Assembly: GCF_002356295.1 (NCBI RefSeq)
Contig: NZ_AP018042.1
Location: forward strand, 896,361 to 960,360
DNA length: 64,000 nucleotides
Source: Labilibaculum antarcticum
Lineage (GTDB): Bacteria; Bacteroidota; Bacteroidia; Bacteroidales; Marinifilaceae
Direction: 5' to 3'
Shown here: one piece after another, positions 33,126-43,901 of the stretch
How the letters are laid out: every line of letters starts with the position of its first letter
How positions within the stretch are numbered: position 1 is the stretch's first letter
The notes under the pieces: model-generated
Told to the model about the DNA's origin: nothing
What the model saw: the letters and a program-made list of their open reading frames with translations, nothing else
Databases searched by the model: none
Position numbers and translations under genes: made by a program

Positions 33126-33251
33126 TCAATTATCTGTATTGAATAAAGATACAGGAGGTCCAGCTCCATTAAAGAGAGTACCTGCACACCAGGGTTTAAA
33201 GCAATATTTTATTGATACAGGATACATTACTTTATCACAGGTAACTAGCAG
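33126..33251 (-). pseudogene. C-terminal remnant of a sialate O-acetylesterase-like gene
   Basis: On the minus strand a 40-codon open piece ends in a stop at 33126. Its sequence (PVSIKYCF, then GTLFNGAGPPVSLFNTDN) follows the conserved end of SGNH-type sialate O-acetylesterases (PVAVRYAW, N-L-(F/Y)-N-x-x-G-LP-x-x-PFRTD). The rest of the gene is gone. This gives evidence that the PUL once held an esterase between the GH27 and the SusD block. Nothing else is seen in 33068-33396 except a terminator. Confidence 0.6.
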
Positions 33252-33328
33252 TAATACCACTCAATTTACTTTAAAAATATAGATGCAATTCTTTTACAAA
33301 CTAACTTATATTCAGCATTAAAATCATT

Positions 33329-33363
33329 AAAAAAAAAAGGATTGAAACCTTGGTTCCAACCCC
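33329..33363 (-). terminator. Terminator of the SusC/SusD transcript
   Basis: On the minus strand GGGTTGGAACC pairs with GGTTTCAATCC over 11 positions (two G-U), with a very short loop, followed by ten T. It lies 34 bases after the surface lipoprotein gene. Confidence 0.8.
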
Positions 33364-33396
33364 TTCACTCATCTTCAAGTAATCTATTCTAACCTA

Positions 33397-33882
33397 TTAC
33401 TTAATAAAATCGGAAATTGTTACAGTCCAAATTTTAGATGTTCCATCAGCAGCAGTTACCTCATACTGTATTGGTGTTGCACTAAAGTCAGCAACTACAC
33501 CCAATTCGGGAGCACCTCCAATAGGAGCTATTGTTGCTGCTGTAGAAATACTGCAATACCCAACCAGTTCCGTTAGTGTAACTTGATCTCTAATTGCTGT
33601 AGGGAAATCATTTGTTGGTTCTGCTCCCACATCTGTTGGATTTGGAACAGTTATCTCACACATTACAGTATTAGCTTCCTCATCAATTGTTGTTGCTACC
33701 TCCATTTGATACAACTTTAACTGATCGTTATCCACATTTTTAATCACCCATCTATATTCGAATTTAAAGCTCTCAATGCTTGCTTCTTCGAATGCTGGTA
33801 AATCATCTAAGCCTGATTTTAAACATGATGTGAATAACAACATGATAAACAAAACCGGCATATATTTAAATATCTTTTTCAT
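33397..33882 (-). CDS. Surface glycan-binding-type lipoprotein after SusD
   Basis: Read from the ATG at 33882 (161 residues), which gives a clean lipoprotein signal (lipobox FTSC, Cys20); the frame is open nine codons further. The protein is beta-rich and ends in AADGTSKIWTVTISDF, the ending of DUF5018-like domains that are common in SusD-linked lipoproteins. It follows SusD at 17 bases. Expected to sit at the outer membrane and bind the glycan or cap the SusCD complex. Confidence 0.75.
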   Translation of the reverse strand: MKKIFKYMPVLFIMLLFTSCLKSGLDDLPAFEEASIESFKFEYRWVIKNVDNDQLKLYQMEVATTIDEEANTVMCEITVPNPTDVGAEPTNDFPTAIRDQVTLTELVGYCSISTAATIAPIGGAPELGVVADFSATPIQYEVTAADGTSKIWTVTISDFIK

Positions 33883-33899
33883 CTGATCTAAATTTTTAA

Positions 33900-35699
33900 T
33901 TATTCCCAACCCGGGTTTTGGTCTAACTTCTCGTTTAAGTCTCTCTCATTCTGAGGAACAGGAAATAAATAACGTCTTGGAGAGAATCTCTTTTCCTGAT
34001 TGGCAATATGAATTTCAAGATCCTTAATTTCAAAGCTTCTACCATCAGCAGCAATCTCAAAGAAAGTATGTACAGTATTGTTAATCTCTGAAATTACACC
34101 ACCACCGGCTTCTTTTCCCCAACGCAATAATGACCAGTATCTGTCATTTTCAAGGAACAATTCTACTCTACGCTCGATCTTGTACCACTTCCAAACCTCA
34201 TTGATACTCAAACCGGCAGCTAATGCAGGCAAGTTTCCATGTCTGGTTCTTGTACGATTGATGTAATCAACTGCTAAAGCAGGCTGATTTAGTCGTAATA
34301 ATACCTCTGCATAATTCAAATACGATCTTCCCAAACGTGCAATAGTCTGATGGTAATTTGTATTTACAACTGCCTTATATCCAAGTATAGAATTAGAAAT
34401 TCCTTTTCTTATAAAATAACCTGATGGAGTAGACATATTTACCCCTTTGTTACTTTGCTTATAATGCATGTTTCCACCAATACGGGTTGTAACCATATTA
34501 GAAAGCAATTGAGTAGAATCGCTTACTATTGAAGCATAAAAACGAGCATCTCTATGACCATACACTGCTTCAGAAACGTAACCTCCATTAGTAAGAAAAT
34601 CCTGATAGTAAGTAGTCTCATCGTATTTTTTAGCAATTCCATCAACATCTGACACCAAATAATCATCAACAAAGTCTGACGAAGGCCAATTTTTTGTCCA
34701 TCCTAAAAACGACTCTTTCAGTTTTGGTGTTCCAGAAGTTCTTGCCACTTCCATATTGGGCATCCGGCCTTGCACTGGAGTCATTACAAATAAAGTTGCA
34801 TCGATATGTTTGTATTGTGCCAGTATAATTTCACTAGAAGTTAAAGCCTTGCCATAGTCGTTAAACAAAGCTTCATAATCATCATCTAAATCATATCCCA
34901 AAGCAAATAAATCTTCACTTGCCTTTTTTGAAATCTGATAGTATTCTTCTTTACCACTTTCAATGTAAGCAGCTCCATGTAAAGAAATCTCTGCTAACAT
35001 AGCATAGGCAGCACCTTTAGTTAATTTACCTGCGGCTCCAGTCACTGGCAAATCAACAACCGCTTCCTGAAGATCTTTGATGATAAAATCGTAAGTCTCC
35101 TTAATGGTTTCGGTACGTGGCAACTTTAACTCATCCTCAGTGGTAAGTACTTTATCAACGATTACGTACTTTCCAAATAAACGTGCTTTTGTAAAATAAA
35201 TCAAGGCACGTAACATCTTTCCCTGCGCAATTAAGCTTGGCTTATCCACCTCATTTATTCCTTCGGAAGCAGCAACCTTTTGAATAATCAAATTACAATC
35301 ACGTATCACTTCAAAAGAATTCTCCTTGATAGGATTTTTTCTTCCTAAAGGTGCTCCACCATACCAGTAGTATGAATTATTAGTAGCCCAACCCGCATCG
35401 AAATATTTATCGATTAAATCTCTGGCTACATTATCCGACTTATCGTTCAATACATTATCGGTGTAATTATCGCTGCTTACGCCTCCCATTCTAGGATCAC
35501 GATCATTAGGATTCACGAACAGCTCAGGAATTACAGAGCCATAAGTATTGTAAACAAATCCTTGAGCCAAATTTACATCGTTCCAAACGTCTAACTCAGT
35601 AAACTTATCCAGTGGTTTGGTATCAAGCAGACTGTCACTACACGAGTAGCTTAAGATACCTGTACATGCTATTAGTATATATAATAATATTTTCTTCAT
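33900..35699 (-). CDS. susD: SusD/RagB-like outer-membrane lipoprotein
   Basis: A 599-residue SusD homologue: lipobox SYSC (Cys20), followed by an acidic residue pair, the N-terminal TPR helices and the typical end RRYLFPVPQNERDLN with a final NPGW. It forms the lid of the SusC transporter and binds oligosaccharides at the cell surface. It lies 15 bases after susC and is surely co-transcribed. Confidence 0.95.
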   Translation of the reverse strand: MKKILLYILIACTGILSYSCSDSLLDTKPLDKFTELDVWNDVNLAQGFVYNTYGSVIPELFVNPNDRDPRMGGVSSDNYTDNVLNDKSDNVARDLIDKYFDAGWATNNSYYWYGGAPLGRKNPIKENSFEVIRDCNLIIQKVAASEGINEVDKPSLIAQGKMLRALIYFTKARLFGKYVIVDKVLTTEDELKLPRTETIKETYDFIIKDLQEAVVDLPVTGAAGKLTKGAAYAMLAEISLHGAAYIESGKEEYYQISKKASEDLFALGYDLDDDYEALFNDYGKALTSSEIILAQYKHIDATLFVMTPVQGRMPNMEVARTSGTPKLKESFLGWTKNWPSSDFVDDYLVSDVDGIAKKYDETTYYQDFLTNGGYVSEAVYGHRDARFYASIVSDSTQLLSNMVTTRIGGNMHYKQSNKGVNMSTPSGYFIRKGISNSILGYKAVVNTNYHQTIARLGRSYLNYAEVLLRLNQPALAVDYINRTRTRHGNLPALAAGLSINEVWKWYKIERRVELFLENDRYWSLLRWGKEAGGGVISEINNTVHTFFEIAADGRSFEIKDLEIHIANQEKRFSPRRYLFPVPQNERDLNEKLDQNPGWE

Positions 35700-35714
35700 C
35701 GCTTCTAGTTTTTA

Positions 35715-38700
35715 TTAAAATCCAACATTTATACCCAAGGAATAAGTACGCTGCACAGGGTATCCATATGTTTGAGCCCCTGTATTTGCTTCCCCTTTTT
35801 GTTCCGGATCAAAATAATCCATTACATCAGATATTGTAAACAAATTGGTTCCATTTAAATACATCTTACAAGACGAAATCCAGGAAACATTCGCTAGCAC
35901 TGTATTTTTCATATCGTAACCAATCTGAAGATTTTTCATTCTAAAGTATTTGGCATTTTTCAAGTAAAAATCTGATTTATTATCCGTATTACTATTGTTA
36001 CCACCATTCACAGCTTCTAAATGAGAAACACGTGGGTACAATGCATTCGGATTGTCTTGAGTCCAAAAATCTTTCTGGTATTCATAGGTACGTCTCTTAG
36101 CTTCGACCACCATGAAATTATCAAAAGCCATGTATCGATTACCTGTTCCCTGAAACAAACCGTTCATGAACCAGCCTTTATATTTTAAGCTAAAATCGAT
36201 TCCATAATTTCCGTGTGGCTGAGATGGCAAACCTACAATTCGCTTATCCTGCTCATCAATTTTACCATCACCATTCACATCCTGATAGCGAATATCACCA
36301 CTTTGTGTTTGAGTAGAGCCAGGTAAGCGAGGTGCATTTAAAAACTCATCGCTGTTCTGATACAAACCATCAGATAAATAAACTTCTCCACCAGCCCAGT
36401 AGTCGGTTCTGTTCGTTTCTCTCAAATAAGGATTCTTTAAAGTAGCCTCATCTTCAGTATCCAGACGTTTCCACAATTGATTAAAGTAAGAATAATTCAC
36501 TCCCACTTCATACTGCAGTTCGTTCACTTTTCCTTTGTAACGAAGAGATATTTCATATCCTGCTCTGCGTTGCTCCGATTTGGATTTAATCTGAGGTAAA
36601 TCTTTACCCAATGCCTGAGAATAGGTATTTTCAGGACTCTGTAAATAACCTGTTGTTTTGTAGAAGAAATACTCAAAACTACCACTTAATTTGTTGTTTA
36701 AAGACGAGAAATCAAGTCCATAGTTAAGTGATTTTCTTGTGTACCAGGTTAATTGATCAGGATCAACCAAATCTCCTTCAGAATAACCATTTACCAATGA
36801 GTTGCCAATATTATAAGCACTCGATTCTAAATTATACGAAGGAATATAGCCAAATCGATTAACTCCTTCAACAACACCTGTTTCACCGTAAGAAGCTCTT
36901 AATTTCAATCTATTAATAATATTCTTATCACTTAGACTTTCCATGAAGTTTTCCTCAGAAATATTCCAGGCTACTGATGTAGCTGGGAAAAAACCCCACT
37001 TCTTTCCTTTGGCAAAATTGTCATTTCCATCGTAACGACCACTCATTTCGAAAATATACTTGTAGTCGTAATCATATTTCACCCTAAATACATAACCTGC
37101 ATTAGCGCTTTCTTTTTCAGTTCCGTCATTATCCTTACCATCCACAGGACCTGCAAAAAGCTGATCTACCGCACCTGACAAATAATCTCTGCGATAAGCA
37201 GACATTTCTTCATAGTTACTTGTGCTTTGATTGTAAACAAAAGTTGCCTCCACACCATGTTTACCAAAGGTATTTGCGTAGGATGCACTTGTTTCGAAAT
37301 ACAATCGTCTGCTGTAATATGAATCTACAGTTAAAGAAGGGGCAGGTTGAGCCTGTACCGAACCATCCTGCATGTACAAAGGCACATTTTTCGCCCACAA
37401 TTTACCCCATCCGTCTCCGTCGCGGTAATTGGCCATTACACCTAATTTCAATCCTTTTACAGAAGGTATAGACCAATTGGCATGAACCTGAGCATTTATA
37501 AACTTATCACGATTTTTTTTATAACCAGCATCTTTACTTGAAATTGCAATTGGATGCTCTCCATTTCCTCCACCGGCAAAAGTTCCATCGGCATTATAAG
37601 CCCTAAACAATGGATTTGTATTCTGATTTATAGCTCTCCACAGGGTATACATACCTGCAGATGGCTCTTTGTAATCTTCTACACTTGCATTTAAATTAAC
37701 ACCTACTTCAAGACCAATTTTATCGAATGTTGTAGTCATGTTACTTCGAATATTGAACCTTTCGTAATTAACAGCATTCGACTTCAAAATACCACCTTGA
37801 TCAATATATCCAAGAGAAACAAAATAATTTGTTTTCTTATCTCCTCCGCTAAGTGACAAATTATGACGCTGCTCTGTAGCAAAATTCTTTAGGGTTAAAT
37901 CTGGCCAGTTGTTATCTGGATAAGTATCCAAATCACTATGTGTCCTGATTGTCTCCAATTCCTCGTCGCTAAAAGTTGCAGGCGTACCATCATAAACATT
38001 TGCCGCATTTTGAAGTGTAGCAAAATCATATGAATTTAGCATTTCAGGCAATACAGTAGGCTCACTCAACTGGTAGTTGTATGAATAATTGATTTTCATT
38101 TTACCATTAGTTCCTTTTTTTGATGTCACCAACACAATACCATTACCAGCTCTTGATCCGTATACTGCTGTTGCTGATGCATCCTTAAGGAAACTAATTG
38201 ATTCAACATCATCTGAATTTAAAGCGTTAAAATCATCCGCTGTAGTGATAACTCCATCAATAACATAAAGAGGTTCTCCTCCTCCACGAATTGAGATGGA
38301 TGGTGCACTACCAGGACCACCTCCATTATTTTGCACAACCAAACCAACAACTTGTCCTTGCAAAGCATTTCCTACATTTGCGAAAGGTGTTGCTTCCAGT
38401 TTATCGGCTTTCATGGTAGAAATAGCTCCTACTGATTTACGTTTTGTTGTTGTACCGTAACCAATTGCAATAACCTCATCAAGGCCAACCACATCGGCAC
38501 TCATACTAACATCTATTAAAGCCTTTGTAATCGTGATATCCTGATCGTTCATTCCAATAAAACTGAAATGAAGAACATCCCCCGTTGATGCAATTAGAGA
38601 ATAATGTCCATCCATATCCGAAACGGTTCCTGTTGTTGTTCCTTTTATTACAACACTAACACCCGGAATACCCATTCCGTCTTCGGTACTTAATATAGTT

Positions 38701-38819
38701 CCGGATACTGTTAGTTCCTGAGCTTTTGCTCCCAAACCACAAAACAGCAGAGCAAATAAAGTTAAGAGCAGATATCGCCCCAACACTTTTTTTAATACTA
38801 TCATATTATTATTTTTCAT
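35715..38819 (-). CDS. susC: SusC/RagA-like TonB-dependent transporter
   Basis: A 1034-residue outer-membrane transporter. Signal peptide to about residue 33 (GAKAQ), a carboxypeptidase-regulatory-like domain (about 36-110), the plug with the SusC hallmark GYGTTTKRKSVGA and SIRGGGEPLYVIDGV, then the 22-strand barrel ending in aromatic residue Phe. No N-terminal STN domain, so it is probably not directly wired to an anti-sigma factor. It imports the oligosaccharides captured by SusD. A palindrome CGCAAACAATTGCG lies about 60 bases upstream of the start. Confidence 0.95.
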   Translation of the reverse strand: MKNNNMIVLKKVLGRYLLLTLFALLFCGLGAKAQELTVSGTILSTEDGMGIPGVSVVIKGTTTGTVSDMDGHYSLIASTGDVLHFSFIGMNDQDITITKALIDVSMSADVVGLDEVIAIGYGTTTKRKSVGAISTMKADKLEATPFANVGNALQGQVVGLVVQNNGGGPGSAPSISIRGGGEPLYVIDGVITTADDFNALNSDDVESISFLKDASATAVYGSRAGNGIVLVTSKKGTNGKMKINYSYNYQLSEPTVLPEMLNSYDFATLQNAANVYDGTPATFSDEELETIRTHSDLDTYPDNNWPDLTLKNFATEQRHNLSLSGGDKKTNYFVSLGYIDQGGILKSNAVNYERFNIRSNMTTTFDKIGLEVGVNLNASVEDYKEPSAGMYTLWRAINQNTNPLFRAYNADGTFAGGGNGEHPIAISSKDAGYKKNRDKFINAQVHANWSIPSVKGLKLGVMANYRDGDGWGKLWAKNVPLYMQDGSVQAQPAPSLTVDSYYSRRLYFETSASYANTFGKHGVEATFVYNQSTSNYEEMSAYRRDYLSGAVDQLFAGPVDGKDNDGTEKESANAGYVFRVKYDYDYKYIFEMSGRYDGNDNFAKGKKWGFFPATSVAWNISEENFMESLSDKNIINRLKLRASYGETGVVEGVNRFGYIPSYNLESSAYNIGNSLVNGYSEGDLVDPDQLTWYTRKSLNYGLDFSSLNNKLSGSFEYFFYKTTGYLQSPENTYSQALGKDLPQIKSKSEQRRAGYEISLRYKGKVNELQYEVGVNYSYFNQLWKRLDTEDEATLKNPYLRETNRTDYWAGGEVYLSDGLYQNSDEFLNAPRLPGSTQTQSGDIRYQDVNGDGKIDEQDKRIVGLPSQPHGNYGIDFSLKYKGWFMNGLFQGTGNRYMAFDNFMVVEAKRRTYEYQKDFWTQDNPNALYPRVSHLEAVNGGNNSNTDNKSDFYLKNAKYFRMKNLQIGYDMKNTVLANVSWISSCKMYLNGTNLFTISDVMDYFDPEQKGEANTGAQTYGYPVQRTYSLGINVGF

Positions 38820-39088
38820 TTGATTAGGTATTACTTTCTAACTCTCCTAAACCGATCTTTCTTTCTAAAAATCAAACGCAAACAATTGCGTAAGTTAATA
38901 TTTATATTTCTTTCGGTTTTAGATTTTAGTAATTTCAATTATCAGTAATAATGAATCTTAAAATTTTAATTAAATCGATTCCTATTTTCTCTCGTAAGTT
39001 GAAAGAAGAGATCAAAGCCATATTTTAACCAGAGTCTGGCTTTTTAAATAAAAAAATAGTTTTTTTCATAACGGTTAGAGATTAAAAA

Positions 39089-40978
39089 TTAGTGAAATTT
39101 TAAATTCGGAATTGACTCATCGGATGCCAGTATTAATTCCGCATCACCCGAGTAGGTATTGTCTTCAAAAACAATGTTCTTAGAGGATTTTACTTTAATC
39201 GCCGGATTTTCGGGATAAAGCATAGGGAATGTTCCTGAATTAACAATTGTATTGTTTTTGAATATCAGGTTGTTTGTATTTGAAATTTCGAGAATCAAAT
39301 TGTCGAAATGATTGATTTTGTTATTTGTGATTTCGATGTTATTAAATGCAATATTTTCATTATCATCATCGGTCTCGAAGCGGATAATACCTCGATTTAA
39401 TCCACTATGATTACAATCTTGAAATACATTACCAGTAATCTTTATATTGGCACCGTTACCCGATTCGTACCAATGGCCACTTTCAACCGGAATAAGAAGG
39501 GCTTCCATTTCCGTACTAAAAAAGTTGTTTCTAATTACTGTTTTCTTTGGTGTAGACAGCAACAATCCTCGAGCTCTGTTTCCGCTGATGATGCAATTTT
39601 CAACCAACAATTCAGGGTAAGCGGTCAAATTCTCAATTAAATCACCTACTTGAACTTCTACTGGAAGTTTTTCATTTAAAGTAATAATCTGATACCTTCC
39701 ATTTATATACTCTGTGCTTTTGATGGTAAGATGATTGTATGGGAAAAACGAATTACTCAATCGTACTAAACCCAATGTGTCCTTAGGTATACCAATTTGA
39801 AATCCTTGTTGCTGTGAATGCCCCATGCGTACACCAATACGATAGTCATCCAATACATCTACAATTTTTTGGTAAGTTCCATGAATGTTCGAAGCATCAT
39901 CCAACTGATTGGTAAGAATACAATTCTTAAGCTCCACTTTTCCTCTGCAACCTACAAAGTGTGTGGCATCAGCTGTTGTCGAAACCATACGTCCATTTGA
40001 CGGTGTCACATTAAAATGGTCAAGAATTAAATCAGCCGAATTTTCAGCAATTAATCCCATTCCTCCTGCATGATGGACAGTTACATTATTAGCATTAAAA
40101 CCATAAGTATGAGTGACTCTGAATGCCGGAGCAACACGATTAAAACCTTGTTCTCCCTTTGCTGTTAAGATCATTCCCACTTGTGGCATTTTCTTGCCAT
40201 GATTATGAATACGAACGACTCCAGGCTTCAATTCCTCAACAAACAAGCGATTTTCACGTCCTAAATTTTTATACTCCGGACTTCTTAAATCAACTTCGTA
40301 TTTGTATTTAATATTTTCGGTATACCGGGATACGCTTGCTTTCTTTACTGTAGTTAAATTGGTATATGCCTCGGTATTGTAGGCAATTGCTTTTCTTGCA
40401 GGATCGAAAAGGATGGTTTGTCCTAAACTATGCTCGTAATATTCTTTAATGAAATAAATCTGATCGTTACGAATCTCATAAGGATATGCTTCAGATATCT
40501 GCATATCGAAAGTTTTCTTCACCTCATCATTCGCAATAATTAATCCTTCACTGTAAAAAGGCTCGTGCCAATCAACAGACAAATTCTTCACCGTAATATT
40601 TTTACTTTGATCAATTAAAAAAGGAATCATGATTCCATGAAAGATGAAAGTTGAGCCTTGTCCATCGATAGTCAAATTTTTAAAATCGCGAATTGGGAAA
40701 GCTGTACTTACCATCACATCGCAATGATTGGATATGTGACAAAATTCTTCTTGTCCTTTATCAGGATAAAAATGATAGGTTCCTTTTTCAAATTTGATTT
40801 CCGAAATTGAATTCTCCTTCGCCTGCATAATTCTTGCCAACACAGCAGGAGTTGCATCCTCACTTATGCTGTTGGTGAATAACACCTTTTCTCCTTCTTC
40901 TGCACGATTCACCCAACTCACACAAAGTATTACTGCAAGTAATGAGAGTACGCTAACAATTGTTCTGTTTCTTTTCAT
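39089..40978 (-). CDS. GH110 alpha-galactosidase (beta-helix)
   Basis: A 629-residue exported protein. After a signal peptide (to about residue 25) comes a right-handed beta-helix with the GH110 features: VSTTADATHFVGCRGKVEL and NQLDDASNIHGT (about residues 328-368), which hold the conserved Asp residues of the family. GH110 enzymes cleave alpha-1,3-linked galactose; some act on blood-group B antigen and some on carrageenan-derived galactans. This strengthens the link with alpha-1,3-galactose-containing sulfated galactans. Confidence 0.8.
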   Translation of the reverse strand: MKRNRTIVSVLSLLAVILCVSWVNRAEEGEKVLFTNSISEDATPAVLARIMQAKENSISEIKFEKGTYHFYPDKGQEEFCHISNHCDVMVSTAFPIRDFKNLTIDGQGSTFIFHGIMIPFLIDQSKNITVKNLSVDWHEPFYSEGLIIANDEVKKTFDMQISEAYPYEIRNDQIYFIKEYYEHSLGQTILFDPARKAIAYNTEAYTNLTTVKKASVSRYTENIKYKYEVDLRSPEYKNLGRENRLFVEELKPGVVRIHNHGKKMPQVGMILTAKGEQGFNRVAPAFRVTHTYGFNANNVTVHHAGGMGLIAENSADLILDHFNVTPSNGRMVSTTADATHFVGCRGKVELKNCILTNQLDDASNIHGTYQKIVDVLDDYRIGVRMGHSQQQGFQIGIPKDTLGLVRLSNSFFPYNHLTIKSTEYINGRYQIITLNEKLPVEVQVGDLIENLTAYPELLVENCIISGNRARGLLLSTPKKTVIRNNFFSTEMEALLIPVESGHWYESGNGANIKITGNVFQDCNHSGLNRGIIRFETDDDNENIAFNNIEITNNKINHFDNLILEISNTNNLIFKNNTIVNSGTFPMLYPENPAIKVKSSKNIVFEDNTYSGDAELILASDESIPNLKFH

Positions 40979-41537
40979 TCTATATAAAAATTGAATTTTA
41001 AATAACCCTAACGATCCAACTTCGACTTCTCTTCTGCAATCGTTAACAGACTATGTACAAAAATTCATTTTTTACTAAAAGAAAAGGTGACTTTGAGTAA
41101 AAAGAATGTATCTATGAGTATATTTATATGATATGACCAAAAATGCAATGCCATTACTTTCAGACAATCAGGCAGTTATACCTGATTTCAGATTTCTAGT
41201 TTTTCCAAAAGAACAAGACAATAAAACGATCTTCGTCCTTGAAGGGAGTAATCAGATTGATGCAAACAGCTTCCTATTCCGATTGTATATTCATCTAGGA
41301 CAAATTTCATAAAATTCATGTTATTGGGTGACTTCAAATTTGGAAGAAAAGACGGACTATTAAATAGCTATTGACAGTTCACGAACGCGTACTGACCTAA
41401 TTTCGAGACTTAGGAAACACAAAAAAACAAATGCCAAACAGAACTATTGCATATATGCTAGCCAGCGCAACAATCTATTTGGCATTATCAACTAATCTAA
41501 ACTCAAAACTTATTTATCTGTAAATTATATTCTTATT
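40979..41537. other. Intergenic region, 559 bases, with one doubtful small frame
   Basis: The only coding candidate is a plus-strand frame at 41133-41312 (59 codons, ATG to TAA), opposite to all PUL genes, with no recognised domain; I give it little weight. The left part should contain the promoter for the GH110 gene. Confidence 0.35.
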
Positions 41538-43877
41538 TTAGTGTACCGTGAACTCAAAAACCTCTAAGCTCAATTGACCCGAGTTTGCTGAGAAGGATAT
41601 TTTCCCTTTAGAATCACCTATTTTAATTAAAGCTGTTGCAATACCTGCTTCTGCACTAATTTCGCCTACATTCATTATTGAAACATCACTCTCTGTTGTT
41701 AGATTAACAACTTCAGAATAATCAGGAATCACAGTTCCATTGTCATCCACAGCGGCAATATATAAGAACAGTGCATCCTTGCATCCGGCTTGCGGTGCCT
41801 TTCCGCTTTCATCGAGCCACAGCTTTAATTTTGTAGCTTTCTCAGGAGTCCTAACAACTTTTTCAATGCTTTGCTGGTCATCTAATATCCCAACTGCCTT
41901 AAGCATTCCTGCTTTAAACCTGTCCACTTTAAATGTAAATGGAGCATGAGCTAAATTATTGGAAATGTTATTGTCATCAGGTTTTTGTTCGGCAATTAAA
42001 CTGTCATTCAAAAACAATTTCACCCGATCACAATTACTAAATACACTCACATCCAAAGGAGATTTTTCATTCCAATAAGTCGCAATTTCCAAAACGACTT
42101 CCTCATCTGTATCTTTTTGACTTTGGTAAAATCCGTAGCTTAATTTAGGCAGTCGATAAATATCCATAATACCCGAAGCTTCAATATCATCATGATATCC
42201 TCGATTGTAATCGTACATAACCCAATATCCATCAGCGAAAGCTGTTGTATTAAAATTATCGTTATGAGATTCCTGTATGTTTTTTGCTTGTTGTAGCAAT
42301 CTTTTCTCCCCATAAGCACGAAGCTGTCTACTGCTCGCTTCGAATCTCTTATTTTTAGATAATTTATCTTGGTTCAAACCTGCATTACTAGAGTAATATT
42401 CCCAATCGCCATACTCCGAAACCACATATGGTTTAGTTTGAACTTCATATTCATGAATTATTCTATGTTGACGTGCTTGTAGAAAAATATCATAGACATC
42501 GTCCATCCAACCACAAGAGTATGTGTTTTCACTAGGATATTCAGCATGAACAATTCTATCCAATTCCTCCATAAAGAAAATTGGCATTGCCGTTTCATTT
42601 AAAGACACTTCCCAAGCCAAAACACAAGGATGGTTACGGTCACGGCGAATTAATTCAGCCGATGAACGATAACAATACTCTCTAAATAGATCGTTGTCCA
42701 AATAATACTGCCAGCCAAGAATAGCATCAATCACAACAATTCCTAATTCATCACAGGCATCCATAAAAGAAGGCGATTGCGGATAATGAGATAGTCGGAT
42801 GTAATCGAAACCAGCATCCTTAATTTTTTTAGCATCACGATACTGTGCATTGTCTGATAAGGCATACCCAATAAACGGATATTCCTGATGCCGGTTAACT
42901 CCTCTCAAAAATGTTTTTTTGCCGTTGATATACAGTTCATTGCTTTCAAAAGCAAACTCTCTAATTCCAACCCGAGTCATCTCCTTATCGAGCACTTCAC
43001 CATCAGCTATTACACAAGTTTCAATTTTGTATAAGTTTGGATTTTTGGGCGACCACAATTTCGCATTTGGCATGGAAATTTCTTTCACAAACTCATGTTC
43101 TCCATTCGATTTAAGATGAAAAGATTTCGTTCTCAGCTTTGTTACTAATTCGCCAGCATAAAATATGGAATGAAGTAACTCAATATTTCGATCTTCCTTA
43201 CTTTCATTAACAACATGCGTCTTTACCTTAAGTACAGATTCTTTTTCAGACACTTTTGGAAAAGTAACGAAAACGCCACCACCTGCAACTCTATTGGCCA
43301 GGACTGGGTGAGAAATATGAATTTTATTTTTAAAAATCAGCCACGCATTTCGGTACAAACCTCCATACATATTAAAGTCCAACTTCTTTAGTGGTTTAGG
43401 ACCTGTAATCGGATTATCGGTATTGTTTAAGCGGATAGCCAGAATGTTTTCCGCTCCTTTTTTTACATATTTAGTAACATTAATTACTACAGGCAAATAG
43501 CCTCCCTGATGCACTGTCAGAAGCACTCCATTCAACCAAATTTTAGAATGACTCATTGCGGCTTCCAACTCAAGAATTATCTTTTTGTCTTCATCGGTTT
43601 CCAAAACAGTAAAGTTTTTACGATACCAGCATGTTCCTTGCCATTGATCATTAACCACCAATGGCTCTAAGTGAGCTGTATGTGGCAAACTAACGTCTTC
43701 CCATGCCAAATCATTGTAGTCTGAAAGATGAAATTGATCCTCCGAAATACTCGACTCATCAACTAATTTAAACTTCCAATCCGCATTTATCCTGATTTTC
43801 TCTTCTTGTTTTTGCTCACACGATCCAAGAAATACGATCCCTGATAACAACACCACTAAAAATATAGCTTGTTTCAT
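41538..43877 (-). CDS. GH2 glycosidase (beta-galactosidase type), lipoprotein
   Basis: A 779-residue GH2 enzyme with lipobox FLGSC (Cys20). The order is sugar-binding domain (30-180), immunoglobulin-like domain, TIM barrel (about 305-580) and a C-terminal beta domain. The acid/base is Glu428 in the WEVSLNE segment and the nucleophile Glu488 in VVSEYG. The tyrosine-rich barrel end is typical of exo-beta-galactosidases. It is anchored at the membrane and would remove terminal beta-galactose or a relative after desulfation. Confidence 0.85.
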   Translation of the reverse strand: MKQAIFLVVLLSGIVFLGSCEQKQEEKIRINADWKFKLVDESSISEDQFHLSDYNDLAWEDVSLPHTAHLEPLVVNDQWQGTCWYRKNFTVLETDEDKKIILELEAAMSHSKIWLNGVLLTVHQGGYLPVVINVTKYVKKGAENILAIRLNNTDNPITGPKPLKKLDFNMYGGLYRNAWLIFKNKIHISHPVLANRVAGGGVFVTFPKVSEKESVLKVKTHVVNESKEDRNIELLHSIFYAGELVTKLRTKSFHLKSNGEHEFVKEISMPNAKLWSPKNPNLYKIETCVIADGEVLDKEMTRVGIREFAFESNELYINGKKTFLRGVNRHQEYPFIGYALSDNAQYRDAKKIKDAGFDYIRLSHYPQSPSFMDACDELGIVVIDAILGWQYYLDNDLFREYCYRSSAELIRRDRNHPCVLAWEVSLNETAMPIFFMEELDRIVHAEYPSENTYSCGWMDDVYDIFLQARQHRIIHEYEVQTKPYVVSEYGDWEYYSSNAGLNQDKLSKNKRFEASSRQLRAYGEKRLLQQAKNIQESHNDNFNTTAFADGYWVMYDYNRGYHDDIEASGIMDIYRLPKLSYGFYQSQKDTDEEVVLEIATYWNEKSPLDVSVFSNCDRVKLFLNDSLIAEQKPDDNNISNNLAHAPFTFKVDRFKAGMLKAVGILDDQQSIEKVVRTPEKATKLKLWLDESGKAPQAGCKDALFLYIAAVDDNGTVIPDYSEVVNLTTESDVSIMNVGEISAEAGIATALIKIGDSKGKISFSANSGQLSLEVFEFTVH

Positions 43878-43901
43878 TGCTTTCTAATCTAATTTCAAGA
43901 T

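Noticed and set aside
41133..41312. Plus-strand small gene in the gap before the GH2 gene
   Set aside because: 59 codons, no domain, no coupling to a neighbour and opposite direction; kept only as a note in the intergenic entry.
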